Part shown: piece after piece, positions 19,985-31,060 of the stretch
Layout: every line of letters starts with the position of its first letter
Position numbering within the stretch: position 1 is the stretch's first letter
From: Arcuatula senhousia
Lineage: Eukaryota; Mollusca; Bivalvia; Mytilida; Mytilidae
Length of the DNA: 64,000 bases
Assembly (NCBI GenBank): GCA_963971305.1
Contig: OZ020307.1
Location: 2,493,501-2,557,500 of the forward strand
Direction of reading: 5' to 3'
Translations under genes and position numbers: made by a program
The notes under the pieces: generated by a model
Seen by the model: the letters and a program-made list of their open reading frames with translations, nothing else
Database searches by the model: none
What the model was told of the DNA's origin: nothing

Positions 19985-22900
19985 ATGCCTAAGCAATTTA
20001 CCTGCAACCAATGTGAAGCGAGTTTTGAGAGGATGAGTCAACTCCATCGTCATAGACGATTGACCAACCACAGAGAGACTTACTCGTGTACGAGATGCAC
20101 TAAGACCTTTACGAGACGGGAGAATCTACAAGCCCATATGGCTCGTCACCAGTCGGGGTACGAATGTACCCAATGCAACCAAGCCTTTGCCACCCAACGT
20201 CATTTAGAGATTCATCAACAAAGGCACGGACAAAGAGGAGCAGGTCAGCCGTTCCACATGGATGATCCAAAAGAATACTATACCATAGAAAGGAAGGAGA
20301 AGAAAAGGATACCCAAGTTTGGAACTACTAAAAACCATTATGCCGTCACTTTTAAGGAATTCGAAGTGACCGACATGCCTTCCATTATCAGAAGCCTAAA
20401 TCAACTATTCGACTCCATCCTGCAAACCATCGGAGAGGAGATGGAAGAACATGACCTTGTTAAACTAACGATACAAACCAAGTCACTGGATTTTCCTATT
20501 ACCTTACCCTTTCTACAACTGAAAGACCTGACTACGGAACTACTGTTAAAGGAAATAGAGAGGGTATTACAGTCCCATGAAGAGTTTGTCCTAGATGAGA
20601 GCTTAGAACTAGAAGTCCTTCACGTAGCCATCCCCGAGGGAAGCGGACGGAAACGATGCAACTACGTCGATCTTGACAGACTATTAAAAGATAAACAAAG
20701 CATTATCAGAATCCAGAATAGAGATGAACTATGTTGTGCAAGAGCTATCATAACTGCAAAAGCAAAGATCGATAACCATCCTCGATGGAACTCTATTCGA
20801 CAAGGTCGATATATTTAACAAGGACTAGCGGAGCAACTCCATGAGAGAGCCAACGTACCAAAAGGACCATGCGGTATCGAGGAACTTAAACAATTCCAGG
20901 CGATACTTCCAGACTATCAGATTACCGTCGTTTCTAAGGACTACTTCAATGGCATTATCTACGAAGGGGCAGAAGCGGACAAGAAAATTTACCTTTACCA
21001 TCATGACCACCATTACGATGTCATCACTACCATGACTGGATTCAAAACCAGAGCTTACTACTGTCAAACATGTAAAAAGGGTTATAATACCCAAGAAACA
21101 CATGTATGTAACAACCCATGCATCCTTTGTAAGAAGATACACGTACCCTGTGAAGACGAATGGATCCACTGTAACCAATGTAACAGGAATCTTAGAGGAG
21201 CAGAATGTTACCAACGTCATTTGGAACAAACCAAGAAAGGCAACTCGACGTGTAACACCTATTACAAGTGTAAAGACTGTGAGCAAACGGTTAACGTAGA
21301 GAAGAGAAAAAACGACCATCAATGTGGCGAAGTGTACTGCCCATCCTGTAAATGTTATTGCGATCCCGACCACCAGTGTTACATGATGCCTATAGTATCA
21401 GAGGATCTTCCAGAGAAACAGACGTACATCTTTTTCGATTTCGAATGTACCCAAGACGACCTTAAAGAGTGCGAACATGGATACCAACCAGATTCCAATG
21501 GAATCTGTGTACATTGCAAAACCAGTACCTGTGGAGCCATGGAACATCGCCCCAACCTATGCGTGGTCCATAAAGTTTGCACTGAATGTATGGAGACCGA
21601 AGTAACCGGAGAGAGCACTTGTGAAAACTGTGGACCAAACCAACTCATCTTTAGAGGCCCTAACACCAACAACGACTTTTGTAGCTGGTTATTTTCCGGA
21701 GACAACAACTTTGCCACTGTGATTTGTCACAACTTTAAAGGATACGACTCGATTCCCGTCCTACAATACCTGTTCCACCATGGAATTCAGCCCAAGATAA
21801 TCCCTAACGGTACCAAGAATATGGCAGTGATGATTCCAGAGTGCGACATACGGATGATAGACTCCCTCAACTTTCTACCCACAGCCTTAGCTAAACTCCC
21901 GAAAATGTTTGGATTCGAGGAACTCCATAAAGGATACTTTCCACACCTTTTTAACAGAAAGGAAAACCAAAATGCCCGGTTAGCGACTTTTCCTGACATC
22001 CGATATTACAACCCCGATGGAATGAAAGCAGAAGATCGAGAAACATTCATGAAATGGTACGAAGATCATAGAAACCAGCCCTTTGACTTCCAAGAAGAAC
22101 TCCTGAAGTACTGCATCACGGACGTAGACATCCTGAGAAAAGCCTGTTTAACCTTTCGACAGCTGTTCATGGATACCTTAAAAGGCACTCGTATCGACCC
22201 GTTCCGAGAGAGTATCACTATAGCCTCCGCCTGCAACCTCGTCTTTCGATCCAAGTTTCTACGATGGAATACTATCGGATTGATCCCTGCATTAGGCTAT
22301 CGACCAGAGCATAAACACTCTATGAAAGCCATGAAATGGATAAAGTACATGTCTGTCACAGAAAACAAACGAATTCAGCATGCACAAAACGGAGGAGAGA
22401 AACAGATTGGACCTTACAGAGTAGACGGATACTACAATGGAACCGTGTATGAATTTCACGGCTGTTACTGGCATGGGTGTCCCAGATGTTACGCGGAAGA
22501 GACCACCAATGCGGTCAACAACATGTCCATGTACGAACTTCATCTACGAACCAAAGAGAAGAAGAATTATATACAGCAAGAGGGATACATCTACGTAGAG
22601 AAGTGGGAATGTGACTTTGAGAGAGAACTAAAGACCAATGTAACAATGTGCAACTTTGTCAACTCCCTAGAGATGATCTCAGCCTTAGAACCCCGAGAAG
22701 CCTTTTACGGAGGAAGAACAGAGGCCTTTACCTTATATAAAGAGGCCAACGAGGAAACCGTCAACTATTATGACGTGACATCACTCTATCCGTTTGTCAA
22801 CAAGACCGGAAAAGTACCCAAAGGACATCCGATCATCATCACCGAAAACTTTGGAAACATCCACGAATATGAACGATTGATCAAATGTAAAGTACTTCCA

Positions 22901-24040
22901 CCCAGAAACCTTTACATCCCTGTTTTACCCTCCAAGATTAACAACAAGCTGATGTTCCCACTGTGTCGAACCTGTACGGAAACCTACCAACAAGAACCTT
23001 GTGACCACGGCGTAGAGGAAAGAGCCATCACTGGAACATGGGTAACGGATGAATTAAAGACGGCATTGGAAAAGGGCTACTCCATTATCAGCATGTATGA
23101 AGTATGGCATTTCGAGGAAGTAGAGCAATACGATCCTGAAAAGAAATCTGGAGGGCTCTTCACCGACTACATCAACACCTTCCTGAAAATGAAGCAAGAG
23201 GCAAGCGGATGGCCGGAATGGTGTGTAACAGAGGGGGATAAGCAACATTACATCAAAGATTACCGGGAGAAGGAAGGAATACAGCTAGACTATAACAAAA
23301 TACAGAAGAATCCTGGAATGCGATCTTTAGCTAAACTGATGTTGAACAGCTTTTGGGGAAAATTCGGACAAAGAAACAACATGCAACAAACATCCTACAT
23401 CACAGAAGCCAAGGAATATTTTGAAAAGCTGACTAGCGATAAGATTGAAGTCACCGGAATACAATTCGTCAACGATGAAATGGTAGAACTAAGATGGAAA
23501 TTTAAAGAAGAATTCATCGAAACCTCAAAGAAAACGAACGTCGTCATAGCAGCCTATACTACCGCCCAGGCCAGACTAAAACTGTATACCTACCTGGAGA
23601 ATTTGGGCCAAAGAGCACTCTACTGTGATACCGACTCCGTCGTATTTACATCGGCACCAGGACAATGGAAACCAGAGTTGGGAGACTATCTTGGAGACTT
23701 AACAGATGAAGTACCCGGGAACACCATCACAGAGTTTGTCACCGGCGGACCGAAGAACTACGCTTATAAGTTGGCCATCCCTGAGAAAGGAGGAAACAGA
23801 ACCATATGCAAAGTCAGAGGAATAACGTTAAACTATAAGAACGCATTGAAAATCAATTACGACACTGTCAAAGAGATGGTAACCACCAACAAAGAAGATG
23901 TCATGACCGTGGAGGATAACTACAAAATCCAGAGAAGTCAACAGAAGCTCCTAACCGTCACACAAAAGAAGGACTATAAAATTGTATTTGACAAAAGAGT
24001 GATTATGAACGATTTAACCACTAGACCCTATGGATATTGA
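19985..24040 (+). pseudogene. polB: Protein-primed family B DNA polymerase, right-arm copy (one nonsense codon)
   Basis: 1351 codons from the ATG after the splice acceptor, broken only by TAA at codon 278 (20816-20818). Residues about 5-85 hold three C2H2 fingers. Residues about 350-470 are Cys-rich with paired CxxC motifs. The 3'-5' exonuclease follows: Exo I DFE (Asp475/Glu477), Exo II HNFKGYD (Asp578), Exo III Y699xxxD703. At about 785-822 HAQNGGE, VDGY (Asp804), YEFHGC (Glu813) and WHGC resemble a restriction-endonuclease/Vsr-like fold. The palm follows: DVTSLYP from Asp920, KLMLNSFWG (Lys1107-Gly1115), YCDTDS (Asp1205/Asp1207). This layout is known from Polinton/Maverick and related virus-like PolB proteins, which copy linear DNA from a terminal protein. 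All active-site residues are intact outside the nonsense codon. Confidence 0.92.
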
Positions 24041-24061
24041 TATTGTAAAATAGAAATTGTA

Positions 24062-24067
24062 AATAAA
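24062..24067 (+). terminator. Poly(A) signal of the right polymerase gene
   Basis: AATAAA about 22 bases after the stop codon, followed by the AACTCCGGAGTT palindrome. Confidence 0.7.
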
Positions 24068-24179
24068 AGTTGTACCTTAACTCCGGAGTTTTTATTGATA
24101 GTGTAAAACAAAGAACTCAAAAAACAAATCAAAATGAGCCCATTGGGGTGAAACAAATAAAAAACAAAGAAGGAGGAGG

Positions 24180-24520
24180 AGGAGGAGCAAGGAAATGAGC
24201 AAAATGAGCAAGGAAAAGAGCAAAATGAGCAAAAAGAGCAAGGAAATGAGCAAAAAGAGCAACAAAATGAGCAAAATGAGCAAAGAAAAGAGCAAAATGA
24301 GCAATGAAATGAGCAAAAAGAGCAAAAAGAGCAATGAAATGAGCAAAATGAGCAAAAAGAGCAACAAAATGAGCAAAAAGAGCAACAAAATGAGCAAAAA
24401 GAGCAACAAAATGAGCAATGAAATGAGCAAAAAGAGCAAAATGAGCAATGGAATGAGCAAAAAGAGCAACAAAAAGAGCAGAATGAGCAACAAAATGAGT
24501 AAGGAAATAAGCAAAATAAA
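24180..24520. repeat. Ser/Lys-encoding minisatellite, right
   Basis: Mirror of 11975-12432 but about 110 bp shorter. Units of ATGAGCAAAAAGAGCAAC keep a multiple-of-three length, so an MSK/KSK-type frame remains open (24195-24545). Confidence 0.75.
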
Positions 24521-24649
24521 AAGAGAAAAGGGGGGGGGGGAGTAGGGAGGGATAGGGAAATAGAAAAAAAGAAGGTAAACAACACAAGAATACAAAGAGA
24601 CCATAAAGGGCGACACAAAAGGGTCAAAGGAAAAGGGTGTTAGGGATAG

Positions 24650-25015
24650 GGTCAGGGGAGCCCATAAAGGGTAAAACAAGAGTCCAAGGATGAAAAGACA
24701 TCACGAAAGAGCCCATAAAGGGCAAAACTTACAAAGGAAAAAAAAGGGGGGTAGGGTTAGGGTTAAGGTTAGGGCTAAGGGTTAGGGTTATGGATAGGGT
24801 CAGGAGAGCCCGTAAAGAGCAAACCAGGAGTCAATGAACGAAAAGAAACATTATGAAACAAGAGGGCGAAACTTACAAAGGAAAAGGGGTTAGGGGAAAG
24901 GTCCGAGACAAGAGCCCATAAAGGGCGAAACAAGAGTCCATAGACGAAAAAGAGACAGCATATAAGAGCCCATAAAGGGCGAAACATACAAAAGGGTTAG
25001 GGGTTAGGGCTAAGA
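24650..25015. repeat. Telomere-like subterminal repeats, right
   Basis: GGGTTAGGGTTAAGGTTAGGG and related words alternate with GAGCCCATAAAGGG blocks. The TTAGGG strand runs outward, as at a real right chromosome end. Confidence 0.8.
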
Positions 25016-25071
25016 TTAGAAATCGTCGTTCCGCATGACTGCACACGACTTTACTGCTACTGAGTTCTGGG

Positions 25072-25087
25072 GGCGACAAGTGTCGCC
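25072..25087. repeat. Subterminal palindrome, right
   Basis: GGCGACA-AG-TGTCGCC, mirror of 11393-11408. Confidence 0.7.
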
Positions 25088-25168
25088 AAGATCGTCAAGA
25101 AAATTTAACATAGAAGTCTATGGGAAAATAAAAGTACATTTTGGTCTAGAGTGACCCATTATACTACT

Positions 25169-25174
25169 ACGATG
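25169..25174. repeat. Target-site duplication, right copy (ACGATG)
   Basis: A direct repeat of 11306-11311 abutting the right terminus. The 38-bp gap between here and the next element at 25213 is unremarkable. Confidence 0.85.
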
Positions 25175-25212
25175 GCGACGGCATATAAACAATCTTCAAT
25201 TTTCATTTATTA

Positions 25213-27809
25213 CAGGGCCGTAACTACCATTGAGGCAGACGAGGCAGCTGCCTCGTCTAAAATTTCGGCAATTTTTTTTTTTTTTCACAGCGAAGTCAAT
25301 TCAAGCATCCAGATTTTATAAATATCCTATTCCGATGTTGATTTTCTATCTATTTATTTCCCGCGATTGTGTCTACCCAAAACAAAATATTGTCTAACAA
25401 GAGTTATTGTCAGTGTGCCACATGTACAGCTCTATGCGACTGAAGCACAACAACTCGGTGTGTATAGTAATTTTAAGTTACCCCTGATTTATATAAAATT
25501 TTATCTCGTAAATTATAAAGATATTATACTGATGTGCAAACTGAGAAAGTTCATCTTAAAAACATATCCGAAAGCAAAAAAGGTGAATTGATATTAGACA
25601 CTATGTGTTGCTGACGTTTTGTGTGATTCATATCGCATGCACCTCTTATTCTATGACTCAACACTTAATTTCAACTTCGCCATATCTATTCGTCCGTCTG
25701 TCCGCACCCATGGTACGTGCTTTTCAAATCTATTTAGCTTCCAGAACATGACGGATCCAGGATTTCCGAAAAGGGGGCCCTTTGACTGACCAAATGGTGC
25801 CAGCTTCGTTTCATTTCAGTGATTTCCTTTGTAATCAACCAAATTTTTGTTCCGTAAGGGTGTGTCCCTGATTCCCCCCCCCTCGATTCGCCTTCACGTT
25901 TTCAGTACAAATCAACAACATTTAAAAGTGACAAAAACCACCTGTGCAGCCAGAATCTATAAATTCTAAGATTTAGTCCAAACCATGTCTTTGGGGTAAA
26001 TGATATCATTGAAATAGACTATTTTCATATCTTCTTCTTTCGTTAATCTGCAACGGTTTCCCATCACGCAGATGCCGAGTCATCTATGAGTGCAGGTGCT
26101 GTACATTCAGTCTATATACAGGTTAAAAAAGTCTGTGCGGGTTAAAAACAAGATGATGCTGGCGTTTACTTCGTCTCTCTGGTCTCCGGATGGAGGTGAG
26201 ACCAGAGGTGCTCCTTGAAGGTGGTAATATCGGGGTCCGTTGCTATCGAATCAGGTAGATGGTTCCAGTCCCGGATGGTTCTCGGGTAGAAGCTGCTGTT
26301 ATATTCTGTGGTGTTGCATTGTGGCTGCATAATGCTGGCTGTATGGCTGTGCCTTGTTCTTCTTGTAGTTGTGAGATAATATGGTGGTATTTCAGTTGCA
26401 ACATGGTGGTAAATAATCTTGTGAAATATTATGAGTCGGTTTGCTGTTCTTCTAGTTTCAAGTGTTGGCCAGTTTAGCTTGTGAAGTATAGCTGTCATTG
26501 ATCCAGGATGGTATTGGTAGTTGTTGGTAACAAATCTGGCTGCTCGATGTTGAATGTTCTCTATTCTGGCGGTGTCTTTTTGCCAGTGGGGGTCCCATAC
26601 AGAACTGCTATATTCCAGGTGTGGTCTTACTAGAGCGAAATAAGCATGCTCTTTTATCTCTCGTGGACATCGGTACAGATTTCTTCTGATAAAGTTGAGT
26701 TGTTTAGTGGCTTTTGTGACCTCATTGTTCATATGATGTTTCCAATTGAGTTTGCTGTCTATCTCAACGCCAAGGTAAGGATTGTGCTCTTTTACTTCTA
26801 GTGTTGTTTCATGGAGTTTGTAGGGTCTTTCAATTTTGTTGTTGATGTTGTGGGTCATCTGTAGTACATAACACTTTTTGGGGTTGAATGTCATCTGCCA
26901 TATCATAGACCAACTTTCTAATCCGGTTAAGTCTTTTTGTAGTATGTTTGTATCATTGTGAGTCTTGATGTTTCTGTATATTAAACAGTCATCAGCAAAT
27001 AGTCTAATGCTAGTTCCAGGTGTTAATTCATCTCCTATGTCGTTGATGTACAGTAAGAAGAGAAGGGGACCTAATACAGTTCCTTGCGGTACACCAGATG
27101 TTACTGTAGCCGGTTGGGATTTGCTTCCATCTAGAAGTACTGTTTGGGTTCGGTGTTGAAGCCAGTTCTGTATCCAGTTAGTTGTGAAGTTGTCAATACC
27201 TTTGTATCTTAGCTTATGGACTAGCTGTCGATGAGGCACGGTGTCGAATGCCTTACTAAAGTCGAGGATAAGAATGTCGGCTTGTCCTTTCTGATCTCTG
27301 ATTTTCGCTAGGTCTTCGATGGTGTTGATTAACTGTTGCTCGCAAGAGTGATTCTTTCTGAAGCCGTACTGATATGATGATAGTAGTTTGTTGTCCTTAT
27401 ATTCTCCTTAACCAGGTGGATAGCACGGTGTAATCGAGCAAATCTGATGCAACTTTGTCCATATTATTCTAACACTATTGTTAACATTGCCCGTAGGTTC
27501 GTGCGTTGGTCAAGTTAGCGCAGAGAACGTTCTTAAGAAATGGGACTTAGGTGGAAATAGAAAGATACAACTTGCTTTTACTGAATAAAAACAATAAACC
27601 ATACGTATTTCTTTGTTAAAATATTGCATGTAATCATGTAAGAAGATAGGTTTAATAAGCCAAAATAATATAGTTTATTGGGCCATTAAAACAGTAATTA
27701 TCAAAATTTTCGCCGGGGGCTTCGCCCCCTGGACCCCGTCAATGGGGGCCTCAATCGGCGGCCCCCAGTCCCCTGCCTCGTCCTTTATTATACTCTAGTT
27801 ACGGCCCTG
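25213..27809. mobile_element. hAT-ended element enclosing a LINE reverse transcriptase, copy 1
   Basis: The ends are CAGGGCCGTAACTA and its exact inverse, flanked by a 5-bp duplication TATTA (25208-25212, 27810-27814). Just inside the left end lies GAGGCAGACGAGGCAGCTGCCTCGTC. Near the right end are AAAATTTTCGCC and a GGGGGCTTCGCCCCC hairpin. The same ends and the same 5-bp duplication size occur at 40496-41708, which carries a hAT C-terminal domain. No transposase is visible inside; the cargo is a LINE RT fragment on the minus strand. The copy at 53137-55734 is nearly identical, so mobility is recent. Confidence 0.85.
26166..27410 (-). pseudogene. LINE reverse transcriptase fragment inside the hAT-ended element (copy 1)
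   Basis: 415 codons open without ATG at the start, beginning near SSYQYGFRKNHSCEQQL and running through LDFSKAFDTVPH (palm Asp), SGVPQGTVLGPLLF, IRLFADDCL (catalytic FADD) and the thumb, to a CR1/Jockey-like C-terminus (VRPHLEYSSSVWDPHW..., IQHRAARFV, SFYPRTIRDWNHLPDSI). The RT N-terminus and any endonuclease are absent, so it is 5'-truncated, yet the remaining frame has no stop codon and is identical in translation to copy 2. It either inserted into a hAT element before amplification or was captured by it. Whether it is expressed is unknown. Confidence 0.85.
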
Positions 27810-27814
27810 TATTA

Positions 27815-28783
27815 CGCATGGATTTGACTACTATCATATACGTTGGACATGTTATGTTATTAATGAATCTTTTCTGTTGCGTAAACAGTTGTTTATAAGG
27901 TCAACAAAAGTGCATATTTTAACAAATCGAGTGAAACTTATTGGCCGTTGGAAAAAATTAAAATGTCAACTCAACCTTTAAAAAATCACACAAGGCGTAA
28001 TACCTGCAGTACATTTTCGAAACTTGTGGGAAAGTTAGGTTATTACCTTTCCTTTCGACAGATATTAGTTTGAAAATTATATTTTACTGTTATCATATAA
28101 CGATCCATTTGAATTCAATGTGTAACTATGAAAAACTTTCAAGGGACACAACCAAGTTCTATCTTTAATAAATTATAAACATGATAAATGGGAGTCATTC
28201 CTATTTTTAAAACGGATGACTGAATATTGAATTGGACATCTACTCCAATACAATGCAAATTCACATACTGTTGATCCCAATTTACGGGTTCCGGTCAAAA
28301 AGGTAAACATGTTCTATGACATAATCGAATTCAACAGGTAAATCGTGTACTTTTAAAAAGAAGGTTGTCAAGACGGACTAGAAAAATGGGTCTTTTTCTT
28401 AATTTTATTTTGGCTTTACCTCTTGCAGTACATGTCTGAAAATTTGCAGATGGGAAGATATACATTTAAACAAATAGTGTGATTTTTTTTCAATTTTTTA
28501 TATAAAAGTTAAAGTTGTGCGATCCATTTCAGTTTGCACCGTATGCATTTCATAAATATCCACATAATAACATGCATTAAAATGCAATCTGTTACTTTTA
28601 AAAACTCTTTTTAATTCAAAAAAGTTTATTTTATCAGCATAACTTAAAATTGGAAGAAATTTTGTACTAAAAAGAACTTTTGATTCACTTGACAACCAGG
28701 ATAAACATTCGAATTGACTTTCCTATCTTTTCCAATGAAGAGCTCACATTCTATTGTTTAAATACCACCGGTTTTCGGACTGT
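27815..28783. other. AT-rich non-coding stretch
   Basis: No gene, RNA gene or clear repeat is recognised. The 65-codon minus frame at 28498-28695 has no known feature. Confidence 0.5.
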
Positions 28784-29956
28784 AGGCCGTGTTCACATTG
28801 AAGTTGTTTTGAGTAAACATGTGTAGAAGTAGTTTAATGTTCATAAAACTAGTTTCACACTAAATTTGTTCTCATTGATAAACCTAAATTAAATGACTTG
28901 ACATATGAAATGTTCACATTATTAAATGCAAGTGTATAATATGTAATTTAAATGTACAGAAAACATGAACGGATAAATAACCATGATTGTTAATTTAGCA
29001 AATAGACATTTAAACATAGAATACGTATGGATTTTGATTTACTGCAGTCTTTTTTAATGATTTTTATAGAATAACAATAAAGGTGTACACATTTTCTGGC
29101 GCTTTAGTCCGTTCGTCCGTTTGTATTTTTAAATTTAATGCTTTAAAAAACTATTGTTATACATAAATACCGGCGCAGGCCCGCGGCAACGCCATGTTTT
29201 CGGTAAAAATCCATAAGAGCGCTCAGAAACGTGATATTGGGTCTGCCGCTTTGTCCACAAAACGACTGGAATGTGTGTACCCGGTGGTTGAATGGAAAGT
29301 CCATCCATCATAATGCCGCGTCGTCAGGCCATAGTGGCGCAACGTGTTAGGAAAAACATCATGTTCTTCACGCGTTAAAGAACCCTGATGCATGCCTTGT
29401 TAAGACAACCCATAGGATTCCTGTGAAAAAATCTGCCCGTTCCTCATTTTCCAATTGACAGTCAAAACTCTTATCCCCGATTGGACTTTGTCCCCCATTT
29501 CCTCCACTTCATCATCATTTAATGTTCATTTTATCACCTGTTCATGTTCATATTCCTGATATAGGCCGCTTTGCCCACAAAAATTAGATCCGAATTGGAG
29601 ACACCTTTTATGAAATTCTATTCCGCTTTGCCGTATATATATATTAAATATTTAGAAGTTGCATGTACCCCTGTTTTTTCACTGACTCACCCGAGACAAT
29701 GTTGAAATATACGAAATTATAAACTTTCCAATGAAAGTAATGCATATGCATGCCGTTCATTCAAAAGAAATATGCGAAATTCATTGTACATTAAACCCAC
29801 ACAAGGACTACATTAAGTATCGAATGCATGTAATGAACACAACATTTAAACTACATGTAAACATCGAAATTTTACAGTGTGAACGCATTGATGTTTAATG
29901 TAAGTGCGGACGACATTTAAACTACTATGAGTTTTGCTCAGTGTGAACGCGGCCTT
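28784..29956. mobile_element. MITE-like element with AGGCCGYGTTCACA ends
   Basis: AGGCCGTGTTCACATTGA at the left is the imperfect inverse of the right end (TCAGTGTGAACGCGGCCT). TGTTCACA/TGTGAAC words recur inside both subterminal regions. A SINE-like piece is nested at about 29165-29640. The target duplication is unclear. No transposase frame. Confidence 0.55.
29165..29640 (+). repeat. Diverged SINE-like repeat (CTCACTCA family)
   Basis: It contains the family landmarks of the 36712-37188 copy in the same order: a CCGCGGCAACGCC head, a GTGTGTACCCGGTGG block, CACGCGTTAAAGAACCC and a T-rich 3' half with ATTTCCTCCACTTCATCATC. Old and degenerate. Confidence 0.45.
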
Positions 29957-29998
29957 AGTTGTCAGACACGATTTTACCATTATGTATCGTTATGTTTT

Positions 29999-31060
29999 AT
30001 ATGCATAATTAATTCAAGGAGTAACATCTCATCAGCAGTTTGAATTAACAATGAACTACATCTTTTATTGGGCGCATTTCAATTAAGCGAATTTTAAAAT
30101 AATCCCTGTTATCATTTGAGCGAAATTTTGTGTTTCAAATGAGCAAATATTTTTTTTTCAGGTAAATGAAGGTAAATTACTATAAAATGTATACAAAATA
30201 AGACAGAAAAGGACTTTAACTTCTATTCTGCAGCAGTTCGACTTTTACAGAATGTAGATATAAATTAAAAAAATATATAATTAAATAGAGTTTTCTACGT
30301 GTCATTTTAATATACATGTACAAACATACCAAGTCCATTTTAAAAAGTAGGCATCAATTGCCATCTAAGTCAGTCTAGACGTCTATACACATAGTGCTCC
30401 TATTCCAATGTTTTATCTCAGAACTCTTATTTCAGTTGGAGTTTTTTATTGATAAACATATTGTTTGTAATTTGTTCTATCAATATGTAAAATCTGATAA
30501 TACTATTGAACATGATCGTCATATTTACCTGCAAAAGTAAAATTTACCTGTAAATAAAATCGCTCAAATGAAATTTTCTCTCTCGCTCAAATGAAACTTT
30601 TTGTTCGCTCAATTGAAATGTCAATTCGCTCAAATGAAGTACACCGCTTTAATTAGGCGACAAAATCAAAGTTACACAAGAGTAAACTTATTGTAGCCAG
30701 TAAAGCCAGCAAGAAATTGTCGTTAAAGCCGAAAAGATAAAAGTACAAATATTAAATAGACACTCCTGAGTAAGGAATAATATGTTTTAATAACTTTAAA
30801 AAAAATAAACTTAAAGCAGACAACATCAAGCAAAAAAACAGAATTTATAATAACAAGTTCTAGCCTCCAAATAGTTTCATAAAAATATGATTATGACTTT
30901 TTTGTTCTTAGTTATTGACTCTGGATTAACATCAAACATTAAGTTCGTAAACTTACACGCGGTTATTGCGCTTTCCCCTCGATATTAGAGTCTCTATTAT
31001 AAGAAACTTTTAATAGCTACAAAAGAAATTCCCCTTTCTCGAGTTATGACGTATAGGCCG
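29999..31060. repeat. Interspersed repeat family A, copy 3, interrupted by a small MITE
   Basis: It starts with TTCAAGGAGTAACATCTCATCAGCAG and ends with the TGACTCTGGATTAAC / CCCTCGATATTAGAG / AAATTCCCCTTT block shared with 4860-5770 and 8140-9000. The segment 30068-30651 is absent from the other copies and is annotated separately. Confidence 0.55.
30068..30651. mobile_element. MITE-like insertion with repeated CGCTCAAATGAAA ends
   Basis: The left end carries CATTTCAATTAAGCGAATT and CATTTGAGCGAAATTTT words. The right end carries several inverse words (AAATCGCTCAAATGAAATTTT, TTCGCTCAATTGAAATG, AATTCGCTCAAATGAA). It lies within family A, whose other copies lack it. The exact duplication is not resolved. 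Confidence 0.5.

Larger units (their letters stand above)
11312..25168. mobile_element. 13.9-kb palindromic Polinton-like element
   Basis: The element starts AGTAGTATAATGGGTCAC and ends with its inverse. Left arm 11312-17991 and right arm 18550-25168 are inverted copies around a 558-bp spacer, and ACGATG flanks both ends. Each arm carries a protein-primed family B DNA polymerase gene and a zinc-finger/basic gene, both transcribed outward. The 6-bp duplication, the 5'-AG terminus and the polymerase match Polinton/Maverick features. No retroviral-type integrase, packaging ATPase, protease or capsid gene is visible, so integration was probably supplied in trans or by an unrecognised activity. 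The arms differ at scattered bases, in minisatellite length and in which nonsense codon they carry, so they are not a trivial duplicate. The structure looks like a head-to-head dimer of a unit of about 7 kb (inference). Confidence 0.85.
18550..25168. repeat. Right arm of the giant inverted repeat
   Basis: Inverse of 11312-17991. It begins inside the zinc-finger gene and ends in the terminus ...ATACTACT at 25168. Confidence 0.9.

Noticed and set aside
11312..25168. Assembly or library artefact producing a false inverted duplication (missed-adapter hairpin read)
   Set aside because: A 6-bp target duplication brackets the outer ends, the arms differ in substitutions, minisatellite length and nonsense codons, and the centre is an asymmetric 558-bp spacer. 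A read-through artefact would give a symmetric copy including flanks.
11312..25168. Retroviral-type integrase, packaging ATPase, protease or capsid genes of a canonical Polinton
   Set aside because: All frames of useful length in both arms and the spacer were considered; none shows these motifs.
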